The notes beneath the pieces were generated by a model. That model searched no databases and was not told where the DNA came from. It saw only the letters and a list, made by a program, of their open reading frames with translations. A DNA stretch of 64,000 bases from Tenacibaculum jejuense (GTDB lineage Bacteria > Bacteroidota > Bacteroidia > Flavobacteriales > Flavobacteriaceae): assembly GCF_900198195.1 (NCBI RefSeq), contig NZ_LT899436.1, positions 2,509,001-2,573,000 on the forward strand, given 5' to 3'. The position numbers and the translations under genes are program-made. The stretch's first letter is position 1, and each line of letters opens with the position of its first letter. This document shows positions 28,078-37,074 of the stretch, in pieces.

Positions 28078-30624
28078 TTAATTTGTGTCCATATACTTTA
28101 ACTCATATCGATCTTTATCAATATGATTTTCTGATTCCTTAGCAAAAAAATCGACAATTAATGCTTCCAAATATAATTTTATTTTTTGTTTTTTTTCTTT
28201 CGCTTTTAACATTTTAAAAACTTTGGATGCATGTTTATTTCTAAATTTTTTGATGAAGGATTTATTTTCTTCTAAGGTTTTAAATGAATCGATTTGTCCT
28301 AATTCCGATAAAATCCATCGGTGTACTAGGAGTTTTTTATGAGATTTATTTAAAACTTTATTCATTTGTTTATACTCTTTTTGAACTTCCTCTGGATAAG
28401 AAGCTATATCTTTTTCACCTTTATTCCACAGCATATGCTTTACTATTTCTTTTTTATTTTGAACAAATTGTTTCTCTATGGCATAATCTGTTCGTTCTGC
28501 ACTTCTGTATACATCTCCTATAGCTAAGAATAAAAGCTTATTAAACTCATGCATATTTTCTTTTGTGTTGTATAAATCACTTAACAGTTGAATTGCTTTG
28601 ATTTTATATGCCTTATTGTTTTTTTCTTGTGCTATCTCAGCCTTTTCTTTTTTCAGTTCTTCCATAACATTATCTGGAGTAGCTTCGAAGAGAGGAGAAT
28701 TTATTAATCTTGTAATTTGGTAATTAACTTCTGGAATAGTTCCATTATACAATGAATCTCTATACTTGAATCGTATTGGTTTTTTTATTCTTTTTTCTTT
28801 TGTCTTTTTCTCTTTTTTAGATTGCTCTTTTTTACGTTTTGGTTTTCTATTTCTTTTTCTGAATCTGATATCTTTTGAATTAAATAATCCAAAACTGTAA
28901 TTATACCCAAATGTTAATGTAAAATTTTGAGTCGCAGCACTTGAAATACTGTTTCTAATTTGAAATAAGCCATTTAAACTAAAGTTATGTTGCTTTTTGT
29001 ATACATATCGTCCTCCTAACCTCAAATTAGCTACTTGTCCTTGACGCTCTCCATTCGTTAATGTTTCGTTATAACTTATTGCGCTATTTACTTTTAGCGT
29101 TTTTTCTAAAAATCCTTTTGTAGCGCTAACCGTTGGACCTAAGATTAAAGTATTTGAATCTGAAAGTTCACTTAAACTTGTGTTTATAGCACCAGAAATT
29201 GATAAATCTGTTTCTGGATATGTTAGCGTGTAAGCTGTATTCGCATTGTAAAATGCAGAATTATCTTCTTCTCTAATTTCGTCTGCAATTTTATTGACTG
29301 CATCTTGATATGATAAATTGAAGTTTAAATTTTGCTTGACACTTGGAGTATCTTCTAAAGTATAGTTTACATTTAAATTTGCATTTTGTGAAATCTGAGT
29401 AATATTATCTTGATCTAGTTGTTCTTCTATTTGGTTAACGCCGTTAATAAAATCAAATTGATCTTTGATATTTGTAAACGATTGAAAGTTTGAATAGCTT
29501 CCTGTAAGATTTAATTTATCACTTGCATTATATGCTGCATTGAAAGACATTACTAATCGATTTAACTGAGTTGCTTTAGTATCATCTAAATCATCTTTTT
29601 GCAATCCAGCATTCATACTCAGAGCTAACTTGTCATTAAAAATGGTCTGTGAAGCATTTACAGTTATATTTTCTAAATCGTTATTGAAAAAATATCCTCC
29701 TAATGTTTTATAATTCGGATCGATACGCTCATATCCTAATCCGATAGCTCCTTTTCCTACTTGATAATTAAAATTTAAATTAAAAGCTTTGTAGTATTGT
29801 GTTGTTGGATTACTATTAACTAGAAAAGAAGCAAAATGATCACTTTCACCAGCTACTCTAGTGTCTTCTGTTAATGCAGATAAAGCAACTTCTGCTCTGA
29901 AACTAATCTGTTTGTTAATATTAAAATCTCCATTAAGACTAATTACAGTATTATCTTTAGGAAGTATTTCTGTTTCAATAGGAATTGGATTTTGTAAAGA
30001 ATTTACATCATCGCTTGCTTTGAAGAATATTAATCCTAATGTCGCAAAATCAAAAGTATAAGAAGTATTAAAACCATAACCAATTCGCTTATAATTTGCT
30101 TCTCCATTGATATTTTCTTCGTCAAATTCACGTTCTTTCAATAAGCGACCGTACATAACACTTATTTTGAATTTATCCTTGGGTGATAAATCAAATCCAA
30201 GGCCTGTGAATTGATGTCCGTTTAAAGTGTAAGGTGAAAACGTCATACTTACATCACCAATATGAGCAGTTACCCACTTATAACTTGGATGCAAGCTTAA
30301 GCGATTAAATGTGAAAGGGTTATTCGTTTGGAATTTACTATTAGAGTACGAAAAAGAGAATGGAACATTATACACATCACTAATATTCAGGTTTACATTT
30401 CCTGATAAAAAATATGTAAATGGTTCTCTATTTGCGTCCCCTGAATGATAAACCGAATTTACTGCTACCCCCCCAGATAGCTTAAAAAGAGGTGACTTTC
30501 CTATTTTTTCTAGGTTTTGTGATGACGAAAAAAGGGAAAAGAAAACAACTTTTAAAAAAACAATTTTCTTAAATTTCAATAGACAACTAATTTCGCGCAA
30601 AAAAAAAGATTTTTTCGCTAACAA
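28078..30624 (-). CDS. Outer-membrane beta-barrel-like protein paired with the giant effector
   Basis: This protein is up to 848 aa. No ATG start exists. The outermost start is TTG at 30624, but TTG at 30579 gives a cleaner signal peptide (KFKKIVFLKVVFFSLFSSSQ) and I slightly favour it. Residues about 40-580 alternate polar and hydrophobic residues with many aromatic strand ends (GYGFNTSYTF, LGGRYVYKKQHNFSLNGLFQIR, LTFGYNYSFG), the pattern of a large outer-membrane barrel. A very basic linker (many K/R, about 590-625) and a helical tail of about 220 residues follow, probably periplasmic. It lies 18 bp upstream of the giant effector, so the two are almost surely co-transcribed. I infer it exports, anchors or displays the effector. 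No named family was recognised. Confidence 0.75.
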   Translation of the reverse strand: MLAKKSFFLREISCLLKFKKIVFLKVVFFSLFSSSQNLEKIGKSPLFKLSGGVAVNSVYHSGDANREPFTYFLSGNVNLNISDVYNVPFSFSYSNSKFQTNNPFTFNRLSLHPSYKWVTAHIGDVSMTFSPYTLNGHQFTGLGFDLSPKDKFKISVMYGRLLKEREFDEENINGEANYKRIGYGFNTSYTFDFATLGLIFFKASDDVNSLQNPIPIETEILPKDNTVISLNGDFNINKQISFRAEVALSALTEDTRVAGESDHFASFLVNSNPTTQYYKAFNLNFNYQVGKGAIGLGYERIDPNYKTLGGYFFNNDLENITVNASQTIFNDKLALSMNAGLQKDDLDDTKATQLNRLVMSFNAAYNASDKLNLTGSYSNFQSFTNIKDQFDFINGVNQIEEQLDQDNITQISQNANLNVNYTLEDTPSVKQNLNFNLSYQDAVNKIADEIREEDNSAFYNANTAYTLTYPETDLSISGAINTSLSELSDSNTLILGPTVSATKGFLEKTLKVNSAISYNETLTNGERQGQVANLRLGGRYVYKKQHNFSLNGLFQIRNSISSAATQNFTLTFGYNYSFGLFNSKDIRFRKRNRKPKRKKEQSKKEKKTKEKRIKKPIRFKYRDSLYNGTIPEVNYQITRLINSPLFEATPDNVMEELKKEKAEIAQEKNNKAYKIKAIQLLSDLYNTKENMHEFNKLLFLAIGDVYRSAERTDYAIEKQFVQNKKEIVKHMLWNKGEKDIASYPEEVQKEYKQMNKVLNKSHKKLLVHRWILSELGQIDSFKTLEENKSFIKKFRNKHASKVFKMLKAKEKKQKIKLYLEALIVDFFAKESENHIDKDRYELKYMDTN

Positions 30625-30730
30625 AAAAGCTTTTTTTGAAAAATCTTAAATTTATGTTAAATCAATTTTTCAAGAATATGAAATTTTTCAAAAGATATAA
30701 GGCGTTGTAGATGAATTTGATTCTATTTTT

Positions 30731-31282
30731 TTATTCTATTAACTCATAAACAGCAACAGCGCCTCCTAAATATTCTTGAGAAGATCCGTCTTGTTTTAAA
30801 ATATATTGTTTAAATATTCCAGCCTTAGGAAAAGTTAAAGTAATTAATTTCTTGTCAGCTGATATTTTACCTATGAAAGAAATTTCATCATTATTCGGAT
30901 TTATTAACACAAGATCGTCACCATCAATTTGATAAGACAAACCTAATGCTCCTGCTATACCGCAAGTAAAAACTTGTTTTTTTACACCATTAATGTCGGT
31001 TTCAATTTCAAGTGAAATACCACTAGTGTAAGGATGAGTTACCACTCCTTCATCATTAACCTTAAATGGATAAAATCCACAAGGATTACCTTCTGCAATT
31101 AAATCGGTAGAAAATGTTCCATCATTATTAATATCAACGGGAATATCAATATTAAAACTTACCATTTTAAACTGTAAACTATTTAAAGAAGAATCATCTA
31201 TACGCTCTACTGTATCATCTGATGAGCTACAGCTAATAAAAATTAAAAATAGTAATGCATTGAATAATATTGTTTTTTTCAT
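30731..31282 (-). CDS. Small lipoprotein of unknown function
   Basis: This 183-aa protein has a type II signal peptide with lipobox FISC (Cys18), followed by SSSDD. Acidic residues after the Cys match the lipoprotein export signal used by Bacteroidota to send lipoproteins to the cell surface. The rest is a small beta-rich domain with a GDDLVLINPNNDEISFIGKISADK stretch resembling the lipocalin-like or META-like fold seen in many short flavobacterial lipoproteins, but I cannot name it. It stands alone between guaB and the barrel gene, with gaps of about 100-150 bp on both sides. Confidence 0.75.
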   Translation of the reverse strand: MKKTILFNALLFLIFISCSSSDDTVERIDDSSLNSLQFKMVSFNIDIPVDINNDGTFSTDLIAEGNPCGFYPFKVNDEGVVTHPYTSGISLEIETDINGVKKQVFTCGIAGALGLSYQIDGDDLVLINPNNDEISFIGKISADKKLITLTFPKAGIFKQYILKQDGSSQEYLGGAVAVYELIE

Positions 31283-31382
31283 TTTAGAATTATTTGGATA
31301 GTTTTTACTTTAAAGATATGTTACTTTTTATAAAACACAAAAAACTAAGTTAAAACTCAAAAAATCAACCTGTTTAACAAAA

Positions 31383-31410
31383 AAAACCGCTGAAATAATT
31401 CAACGGTTTT
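31383..31410 (-). terminator. Intrinsic terminator of guaB
   Basis: A 12-bp stem (31383-31394 with 31399-31410, one wobble pair) has A-runs on one side and T-runs on the other. It begins 20 bp beyond the guaB stop codon. Confidence 0.8.
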
Positions 31411-31430
31411 CAAAGTATATTGTAGTTTTC

Positions 31431-32906
31431 TTATCTTCTACTATAATTTGGTGCTTCCTTTGTTATGGTAACATCATGTGGATGACTTTCATTGATACCA
31501 CTTGACGTAATTCTTACGAACTTTCCATTTTCTTTTAAAGCATTAATATCTTTAGCTCCACTATATCCCATTCCTGCACGCAAACCTCCAACAAATTGGT
31601 GAATACTTTCATACAACTCTCCTTTGTATGGCACTCTACCAACAATTCCTTCTGGAACTAACTTTTTAATATCATCTTCTACATCTTGGAAATAACGATC
31701 TTTAGAACCTTTTTTCATAGCTTCTACCGATCCCATTCCTCTATATGTTTTAAACTTTCTTCCATCAAAAATTATAGTTTCTCCCGGACTTTCTTTAGTT
31801 CCTGCTAATAAAGATCCTAACATAACACAATCTGCTCCAGCTGCAATAGCTTTTGGAATATCACCTGTATAACGAATTCCTCCATCAGCAATTACTGGAA
31901 CACCAGAACCTTTTATTGCTGCGGCAACTTCTAATACTGCAGAAAATTGTGGAAAACCTACACCAGCTACTACTCTTGTTGTACAAATAGAACCTGGTCC
32001 GATACCAACTTTAACTGCGTCTGCTCCAGCTTCAACTAAATATTTAGCAGCTTCTGGAGTAGCAATATTACCAACTACAACGTCTAGATTAGGAAACTTT
32101 GCTTTTACTTCTTTTAATACCGAAACCACACCTTTTGTATGACCGTGAGCGGTATCGATAATTACTGCATCTACTCCAGCATTAACTAAAGCCTCTGCTC
32201 TTTCAACTGCATCTCCAGTTACTCCTAAAGCAGCTGCTACTCTTAATCTTCCTAAACTATCTTTGTTGGCTATTGGTTTTTGAGTTGTTTTTGTAATATC
32301 TCTAAAAGTAATTAAACCAACTAAAATATCATCGTCGTTTACAACTGGTAATTTTTCAATTTTATTTTCTTGTAAAATAATTTCTGCTTCTTGAAGTGAA
32401 GTTCCTTCAGCTACAGTAATTAAATTTTCAGAAGTCATTACTTCAGTAATTGGTCTGTCGTTATTCTTTTCAAAACGTAAATCTCTATTAGTTACAATAC
32501 CAACTAATTTTTTATCTTCATCTACAACAGGAATTCCTCCAATTTTATGTTCTTTCATTGCTGATTTTGCGTCAAGAACTATAGCATCTAGCGCTAAAGT
32601 AATTGGATCTATAATCATTCCACTTTCTGCTCTCTTTACTTTTCTAACTTCTTGAGCTTGCATCTCAATTGTCATATTCTTATGCAATACTCCAATACCA
32701 CCTTCTCTGGCCATAGCAATTGCCATAGCACTTTCTGTAACTGTATCCATAGCTGCAGAAACCACTGGTACATTGATCGTTATATTTTTAGTAAATTTTG
32801 TTTGGATATTTACTTCTCTAGGAAGTACTTCTGAATATGCAGGAACTAATAAAACATCATCGTATGTTAAACCTTCGCCTACAAATTTATTTTGGTGAGC
32901 ATTCAT
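31431..32906 (-). CDS. guaB: Inosine-5'-monophosphate dehydrogenase
   Basis: This 491-aa cytoplasmic enzyme oxidises IMP to XMP with NAD+, the committed step of GMP synthesis. The barrel starts with [11 protein letters not shown], then [10 protein letters not shown]. Two CBS domains (about 95-205) are inserted in the barrel. The active-site loop is GPGSICTTR with catalytic Cys308, followed by the [11 protein letters not shown] phosphate-binding motif and the RGMGS element. An in-frame Met 12 codons upstream (32942) is unlikely to be used, because a TATATTTG promoter element lies at 32944-32951, directly against it, so transcription should begin downstream of that codon. The start at [12 protein letters not shown] also matches the usual N terminus of flavobacterial IMP dehydrogenases. 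The gene is monocistronic with its own terminator. Confidence 0.97.
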   Translation of the reverse strand: MNAHQNKFVGEGLTYDDVLLVPAYSEVLPREVNIQTKFTKNITINVPVVSAAMDTVTESAMAIAMAREGGIGVLHKNMTIEMQAQEVRKVKRAESGMIIDPITLALDAIVLDAKSAMKEHKIGGIPVVDEDKKLVGIVTNRDLRFEKNNDRPITEVMTSENLITVAEGTSLQEAEIILQENKIEKLPVVNDDDILVGLITFRDITKTTQKPIANKDSLGRLRVAAALGVTGDAVERAEALVNAGVDAVIIDTAHGHTKGVVSVLKEVKAKFPNLDVVVGNIATPEAAKYLVEAGADAVKVGIGPGSICTTRVVAGVGFPQFSAVLEVAAAIKGSGVPVIADGGIRYTGDIPKAIAAGADCVMLGSLLAGTKESPGETIIFDGRKFKTYRGMGSVEAMKKGSKDRYFQDVEDDIKKLVPEGIVGRVPYKGELYESIHQFVGGLRAGMGYSGAKDINALKENGKFVRITSSGINESHPHDVTITKEAPNYSRR

Positions 32907-32943
32907 ATTGCAATCAATATTTATCTTGTCAATTAATTGCATG

Positions 32944-32951
32944 CAAATATA
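32944..32951 (-). promoter_or_regulatory. -7 promoter element of guaB (TATATTTG)
   Basis: The minus strand reads TATATTTG, an exact match to the Bacteroidota -7 consensus TAnnTTTG, 37 bp upstream of the chosen guaB start. No TTG is seen at the -33 spacing. Its position rules out the longer guaB reading frame start at 32942. Confidence 0.6.
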
Positions 32952-33166
32952 CTAATTTTATTATAACTTATAGTTTATCTTAATGTTAATCATTTCCCTT
33001 TATTCCTAGAAGTTGAATATGAAACGCTTATTCTCAATATTCTTACACTTATGGAAAAAAGTAAATTTCTTCACTCTTAATAAAATAATTTAGTGAATGT
33101 AAAACAGTGAATCATCGTATTCATTATCACTATTAATTTTACTAACCCGAAACTAAAAAATTTAAT

Positions 33167-33571
33167 ATGGCAACTTTAAAAGAACCAAAATCATTATTAG
33201 ACACTTCATATCTTGCTAAAGGGACAATTGGAAATGTTGGAATGCCTGGCGCTCCAATAACTCATTTTTCATTAGTTGTTTCTACTGAACAAGGAATTGT
33301 ATCTGGTATTGTAGAAATTACACAAGCAATTGACAGTCCGACTATAAAGGTGAATGTTGCTGGTAGATTACGTCACACTGGATATGGAAAAGTTACACAA
33401 ATTGTCGATTTAAAAGGCGAATATGTAGTTTCTATGCCACCTCCAGCAATTGGAAGTTATTTAGAACAATTTGAAGCTTACTTGGATGTTGATAATAGTT
33501 GGAATGGAACTGGTGGTTTTTCTTTTGGTTTTCAGAAAATAAACAACGTTCCTGTAACGTCTGCTGAATAA
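33167..33571 (+). CDS. DUF1842-like small protein
   Basis: This 134-aa protein has no signal peptide. It resembles the DUF1842 family, with LLDTSYLAKGTIGNVGMPGAPITHFSLVV near the N terminus, a G-x-V-x-G-x-V/A-x-I-T-Q-A segment and a beta-rich remainder. The function of the family is not known to me. It stands alone on the plus strand and converges on the LytTR response regulator gene, sharing a bidirectional terminator. A second small soluble protein of unknown function (36184-36735) lies on the other side of the two-component genes. Confidence 0.7.
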   Translation: MATLKEPKSLLDTSYLAKGTIGNVGMPGAPITHFSLVVSTEQGIVSGIVEITQAIDSPTIKVNVAGRLRHTGYGKVTQIVDLKGEYVVSMPPPAIGSYLEQFEAYLDVDNSWNGTGGFSFGFQKINNVPVTSAE

Positions 33572-33597
33572 AAATATAATTAGGGGATTATAAATTT

Positions 33598-33640
33598 TAA
33601 GGTAATACAAGAAAGAAACTATATTTCATGTATTACCTTA
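33598..33640. terminator. Bidirectional terminator between convergent genes
   Basis: A perfect 12-bp stem (33598-33609 with 33629-33640) has a 19-base loop and is followed on the plus strand by TTTTATTTTA. It separates the plus-strand gene ending at 33571 from the minus-strand gene ending at 33648. Confidence 0.75.
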
Positions 33641-33647
33641 TTTTATT

Positions 33648-34391
33648 TTATCTAAAGATTGTATTGTCTCTAATGAAAGCATTTTTATAGCGTTCACTAA
33701 AAGGAATTTTTTCTAAATTATTTAAAATTATTAAGTTGTCTTCTAAATAAATCTCCTTGATACTCTTAACATTGACTAAATAATTTCTGTGTACTTGTCT
33801 GAAATCATCATTATTAAGCATTTCTTTTAACTTGACTAATGATAGCTTTACAAGGTATCTTCCTTCGCTACATTGCAGATTACAATATTTTTCTTTTACA
33901 TCAATATAATTAATAGAGTCTACATCGACTTTTACTACACTTCTTTTGTGTTTAATAAATAAAAATTTCGGACTTAAAACTCCATTATCGTCACCAAAAC
34001 TAATGCTGTTATTTTGTTGATAACATGATTCAATGGCCAATTCTAATGAATACAATAATTCTAACTTATTGTAAGGTTTGAGTAAATATACCAAAGGATT
34101 TGTTAGTTTAGCTTCATCAAAAATAGCACGACTTTGCATGCTTGTTAGGAACAAAAAAGGCACATCAATTCCTTCTTTATTCAAACGTTGAGCAAATTCT
34201 ATTCCTTCAGGTTTTCCATCTATCATGATGTCTAAAATAATAACATCAAAAAAACGATTTTTAACTTCACTTTCTGCTTCAGCAAGATTTTTTACCCTTA
34301 TAATATCATAATCATGTTGATGTAAAAAATCGATTAATTCTTGCGCTTCTTTATCTAAATCTTCTAATAATAATAACCGAAGGTTTTTCAT
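33648..34391 (-). CDS. LytTR-family response regulator
   Basis: This 247-aa protein has a receiver domain (about 3-120) with the acidic pocket E10/D11, phospho-acceptor D54 (VIILDIM), a switch Thr/Ser in FLFLTS and the conserved Lys in LLKPYN. A C-terminal LytTR DNA-binding domain (about 145-247) shows FLFIKHKRSVVKVDVDSINYI, the usual YCNL strand, FRQVHRNYLVN and IPFSERYK. Such proteins bind promoter DNA as dimers. It lies 86 bp downstream of a membrane histidine kinase gene on the same strand, which should be its partner. Confidence 0.93.
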   Translation of the reverse strand: MKNLRLLLLEDLDKEAQELIDFLHQHDYDIIRVKNLAEAESEVKNRFFDVIILDIMIDGKPEGIEFAQRLNKEGIDVPFLFLTSMQSRAIFDEAKLTNPLVYLLKPYNKLELLYSLELAIESCYQQNNSISFGDDNGVLSPKFLFIKHKRSVVKVDVDSINYIDVKEKYCNLQCSEGRYLVKLSLVKLKEMLNNDDFRQVHRNYLVNVKSIKEIYLEDNLIILNNLEKIPFSERYKNAFIRDNTIFR

Positions 34392-34477
34392 GTAGTAATG
34401 GTTTATATTATAAAAGTATAAAAAAAGTTATTAAACTTTAGTCTTGTAGTCGTAAATTCGTAGGTTATGAATTTAAA

Positions 34478-36181
34478 CTATTCGTTCACAATAGGTAACT
34501 GAATTGTAACTTTTGTTCCTTTTCCTACTTCACTATCGAAAGATAATATTCCATTATTCTTCTTAACTAAAGTTTGGCATAAGATAAGCCCTAGCCCTAC
34601 TCCTTCTGAACGATCAATTTTATCAATACTTACGCCTTTTAAAGCATTAATTTTTTCTAATCGATCTTTAGGAATACCAATTCCAGTATCTTGAATTGCT
34701 ACATAACTATAATTTTCACTATCAACACCAATTTCAACAGAAATTTTACCTTTACCATTCATATACTTAACTGCATTATCTAAAAGATTTCGCAATACGA
34801 TCTTTATAGATTCTCTATCTGCATTTACTATTGAATTTTGAATATAATTTGTTGAAATTTCTATCGCATTTGCTTCAATTAAGTTTTCATAATCATATAA
34901 AACGTGTTCAACTATAGGTTTCAAAGGATAAGCCTTCTGTGCAAAAACCATTTGATTACTTTGCTCTAAAGACCAATGTAATACATTATTTAATAAATGA
35001 CTCGTACTTTCAGTAACTGTTATGGCTGTATTGTTAGCTTCTTTAATTCCCTCTAAATTATTAGTTTCAATATATTTTTTAAGTTGTTCATGCTGATACT
35101 TAATCGTGTTCATTGGAGAACGTAAATCATGAGATACAACAGAAAACAAATAATTTTTGGTTTTGTTGGCAATAGCTAGATCTTCTTTTTGTTGAGTAAT
35201 TAAAGTATTCTGTTTTCTAAGTTTAGAATAAAAGAAACCTAATGCTCCTATAAACAACAATAAACCAGAAGCTCCAAAAAGTAGTCCACGTTGGACTACT
35301 TCTTTTCGCTTTAATTTTTCATCTTGAACCGCTATCTCTTTATCTTTTTGTGCTACAGTTAGTTTTTTATCCTGATCGGCTAACTCAATAATTCGATCGC
35401 GATTCCAAATAGAATCTTTCCATTTTATTGCTTCAATAAAGTATGTTATACTTCTTTCATTTTTCTTTTGATCCTTATAAACATAAGCAAGGCTTTCAGA
35501 TGTAAAATGTTTCAGTTTAACATCTGAATAGTTTTTAGCTAAGTTATAAGCTTCTTCAAATAAAGGAATCGCATCATTGTCTAGATATTGTTCGTAATAG
35601 GCATTAGCTAAATCAAGTTTAGTCTTTATTAAAGATACAGTATCATTTATACTTAAAAGCTTCAATTCTTTATCGAAGAAAAAATTAGCTTTTTTAAATT
35701 TTTTCTTGTGTAAATAACATAGTGCTAAATTATGATACATAACTTTTTTAATAGAAATACTTGAATTTGAATCATTGGATATCCAGCTTTCTATACTTTC
35801 TATTGCTTTTTGATACTCTCCTAATCTAAGATATATATTTCCCAGTAAGTATTTCTTTATTTGCTTGTAATGATCACTTTCAGATATATTTGATATACAT
35901 GATAAAGACTTTTTGTTTAATCCTTTAGCAAAAGCACTGTAACCTAAAATACAATTAAAAAAATCTCTTTTATCTACATCTTCGGTCATTATTAAAGCCC
36001 TATTACTATATGTGTAACATGAATCATATTGCTGATTCCTATAAAAATCAATAGCTTTACAATAAACTAGCTCTTTTGATTCATTACAAATTAAATTTCC
36101 TTTATCATGTAAGTAATTTGATTTTTGAGAAAAACTAATTAAGCTAATCAATAGATATATAAAAACAATAACTTTATTCAC
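34478..36181 (-). CDS. TPR-containing membrane histidine kinase
   Basis: This 567-aa protein has a signal or anchor sequence at 1-18, and a helical TPR-like sensor region (about 40-265; for example AIESIESWISN and ALCYLHKKKFKKANFFFDKEL). A coiled segment precedes one transmembrane helix (about 300-320, GLLFGASGLLLFIGALGFFY). The HisKA domain has phospho-acceptor His351 (VVSHDLRSPMN), and the HATPase domain has N-box NLLDNAVKYM, G1 DTGIGIP and G2 GVGLGLILC. The sensor would be periplasmic. It signals to the LytTR regulator downstream. The start lies 2 bp after the stop of the 183-aa gene, which suggests co-transcription and perhaps that the small protein belongs to the signalling pathway. Confidence 0.93.
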   Translation of the reverse strand: MNKVIVFIYLLISLISFSQKSNYLHDKGNLICNESKELVYCKAIDFYRNQQYDSCYTYSNRALIMTEDVDKRDFFNCILGYSAFAKGLNKKSLSCISNISESDHYKQIKKYLLGNIYLRLGEYQKAIESIESWISNDSNSSISIKKVMYHNLALCYLHKKKFKKANFFFDKELKLLSINDTVSLIKTKLDLANAYYEQYLDNDAIPLFEEAYNLAKNYSDVKLKHFTSESLAYVYKDQKKNERSITYFIEAIKWKDSIWNRDRIIELADQDKKLTVAQKDKEIAVQDEKLKRKEVVQRGLLFGASGLLLFIGALGFFYSKLRKQNTLITQQKEDLAIANKTKNYLFSVVSHDLRSPMNTIKYQHEQLKKYIETNNLEGIKEANNTAITVTESTSHLLNNVLHWSLEQSNQMVFAQKAYPLKPIVEHVLYDYENLIEANAIEISTNYIQNSIVNADRESIKIVLRNLLDNAVKYMNGKGKISVEIGVDSENYSYVAIQDTGIGIPKDRLEKINALKGVSIDKIDRSEGVGLGLILCQTLVKKNNGILSFDSEVGKGTKVTIQLPIVNE

Positions 36182-36183
36182 TT

Positions 36184-36735
36184 TTATTTAAGAGTTGGTG
36201 GTGGTGGTGTAGCTGGTGCACTAATTGTTCCTCTACTTAACCTAGGATCTAAGTCTCCTTGTGTTAAGAATAAAACTTCATAACTACTTCCATCAATAAC
36301 TGTATAGTTAAATTCCAATGTATATACATCACATTCATAAGGTGCACCACAAGGATCAAAATCATAACACACTGCAAACGATCTCGCTGTAAATTCAGTT
36401 CCTGAACCTTGATCTAAATCTGCATGTTCAATATCAGCAAAATAAGACAAAACTACTGTAGCAGCGCTATCATCACCTACTAAAGGGACAGTAATTCCAT
36501 TGTCAGATGGTGAATACTTTACCTTAGAATATTCATACTGACCTTTATTAAATTCCTCTACTGTCTTAGTTATTAAACCTCCTGTTGGCACATAACATAT
36601 AGCAAATACAGTGTAATTATTATTGCCATTAGGGAATATTGTGACAGCTGGATAATTTTGTTGCGGATTATAATTTACCTGAGAGTTTAATTTTGTTAAT
36701 GAATAACCATCATTGATAGTAATTTTTGTTGACAT
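36184..36735 (-). CDS. Small unknown protein encoded just upstream of the histidine kinase
   Basis: This 183-aa protein has no signal peptide. It is beta-rich with many Tyr and Asn, and it has three Cys pairs or singles (ICYVPTGG, VCYDFDPCG, YECDVY). It ends in a Pro-rich tail (SAPATPPPPTLK). I recognise no family. It precedes the kinase gene by 2 bp, so it is probably the first gene of the signalling operon. An inverted repeat TTTAGTT-N5-AACTAAA starts 13 bp upstream of its start codon. Confidence 0.7.
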   Translation of the reverse strand: MSTKITINDGYSLTKLNSQVNYNPQQNYPAVTIFPNGNNNYTVFAICYVPTGGLITKTVEEFNKGQYEYSKVKYSPSDNGITVPLVGDDSAATVVLSYFADIEHADLDQGSGTEFTARSFAVCYDFDPCGAPYECDVYTLEFNYTVIDGSSYEVLFLTQGDLDPRLSRGTISAPATPPPPTLK

Positions 36736-37074
36736 ATTTTATAAATTGTTTAGTTAGACGAACTAAATCTACAATAAAATTTAGTGAAAAAGCAATTTTT
36801 TCCCTACTCTAATTAAAAATAAATAACAAAACACCATAACTAAAAGAATTACAATAATTTATTTCAACTCTTAATGTATTTAATGAAACACAACTTGTTT
36901 AAATAATCAAAGGTTAGTTTGAATTAAATTCCTAAACTAATTAAAAATAAAAGCCGCTTAAGTTTTGAAAAAACTCATGCGGCTTCTATATTTCCTCTGT
37001 ATAAATAAGCTTGCTTTACAGAAAGTATTTATTTCTAATTTAACTTGAACACTAAGTATGTAAATGTATTTGGC
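36736..37074. other. Upstream region of the signalling operon with two inverted repeats
   Basis: This gap of 339 bp has no open frame of note. It holds two inverted repeats built from the same half-site, TTTAGTT-N5-AACTAAA at 36749-36767 and TTAGTTT-N13-AAACTAA at 36914-36940, and the terminator at 36951-36985. The shared half-site suggests binding sites for one regulator, possibly the LytTR protein of the same operon. Confidence 0.45.
36951..36985. terminator. Intrinsic terminator after the 240-aa membrane protein gene
   Basis: The outer stem AAGCCGC/GCGGCTT (36951-36957 with 36979-36985) encloses an inner stem AGTTTT/AAAACT with loop GAA. It is A-rich on one side and T-rich on the other and lies about 90 bp beyond the stop at 37075. 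Confidence 0.75.

Noticed and set aside
30623..30636. Palindrome AAAAAAGCTTTTTT near the start of the barrel gene
   Set aside because: It is an A-tract/T-tract chance palindrome without loop and is too close to the start codon to be judged a terminator.
32907..32942. Longer guaB start at 32942
   Set aside because: It abuts a TATATTTG promoter element, so the codon would lie upstream of the transcript, and the shorter start matches the family N terminus.
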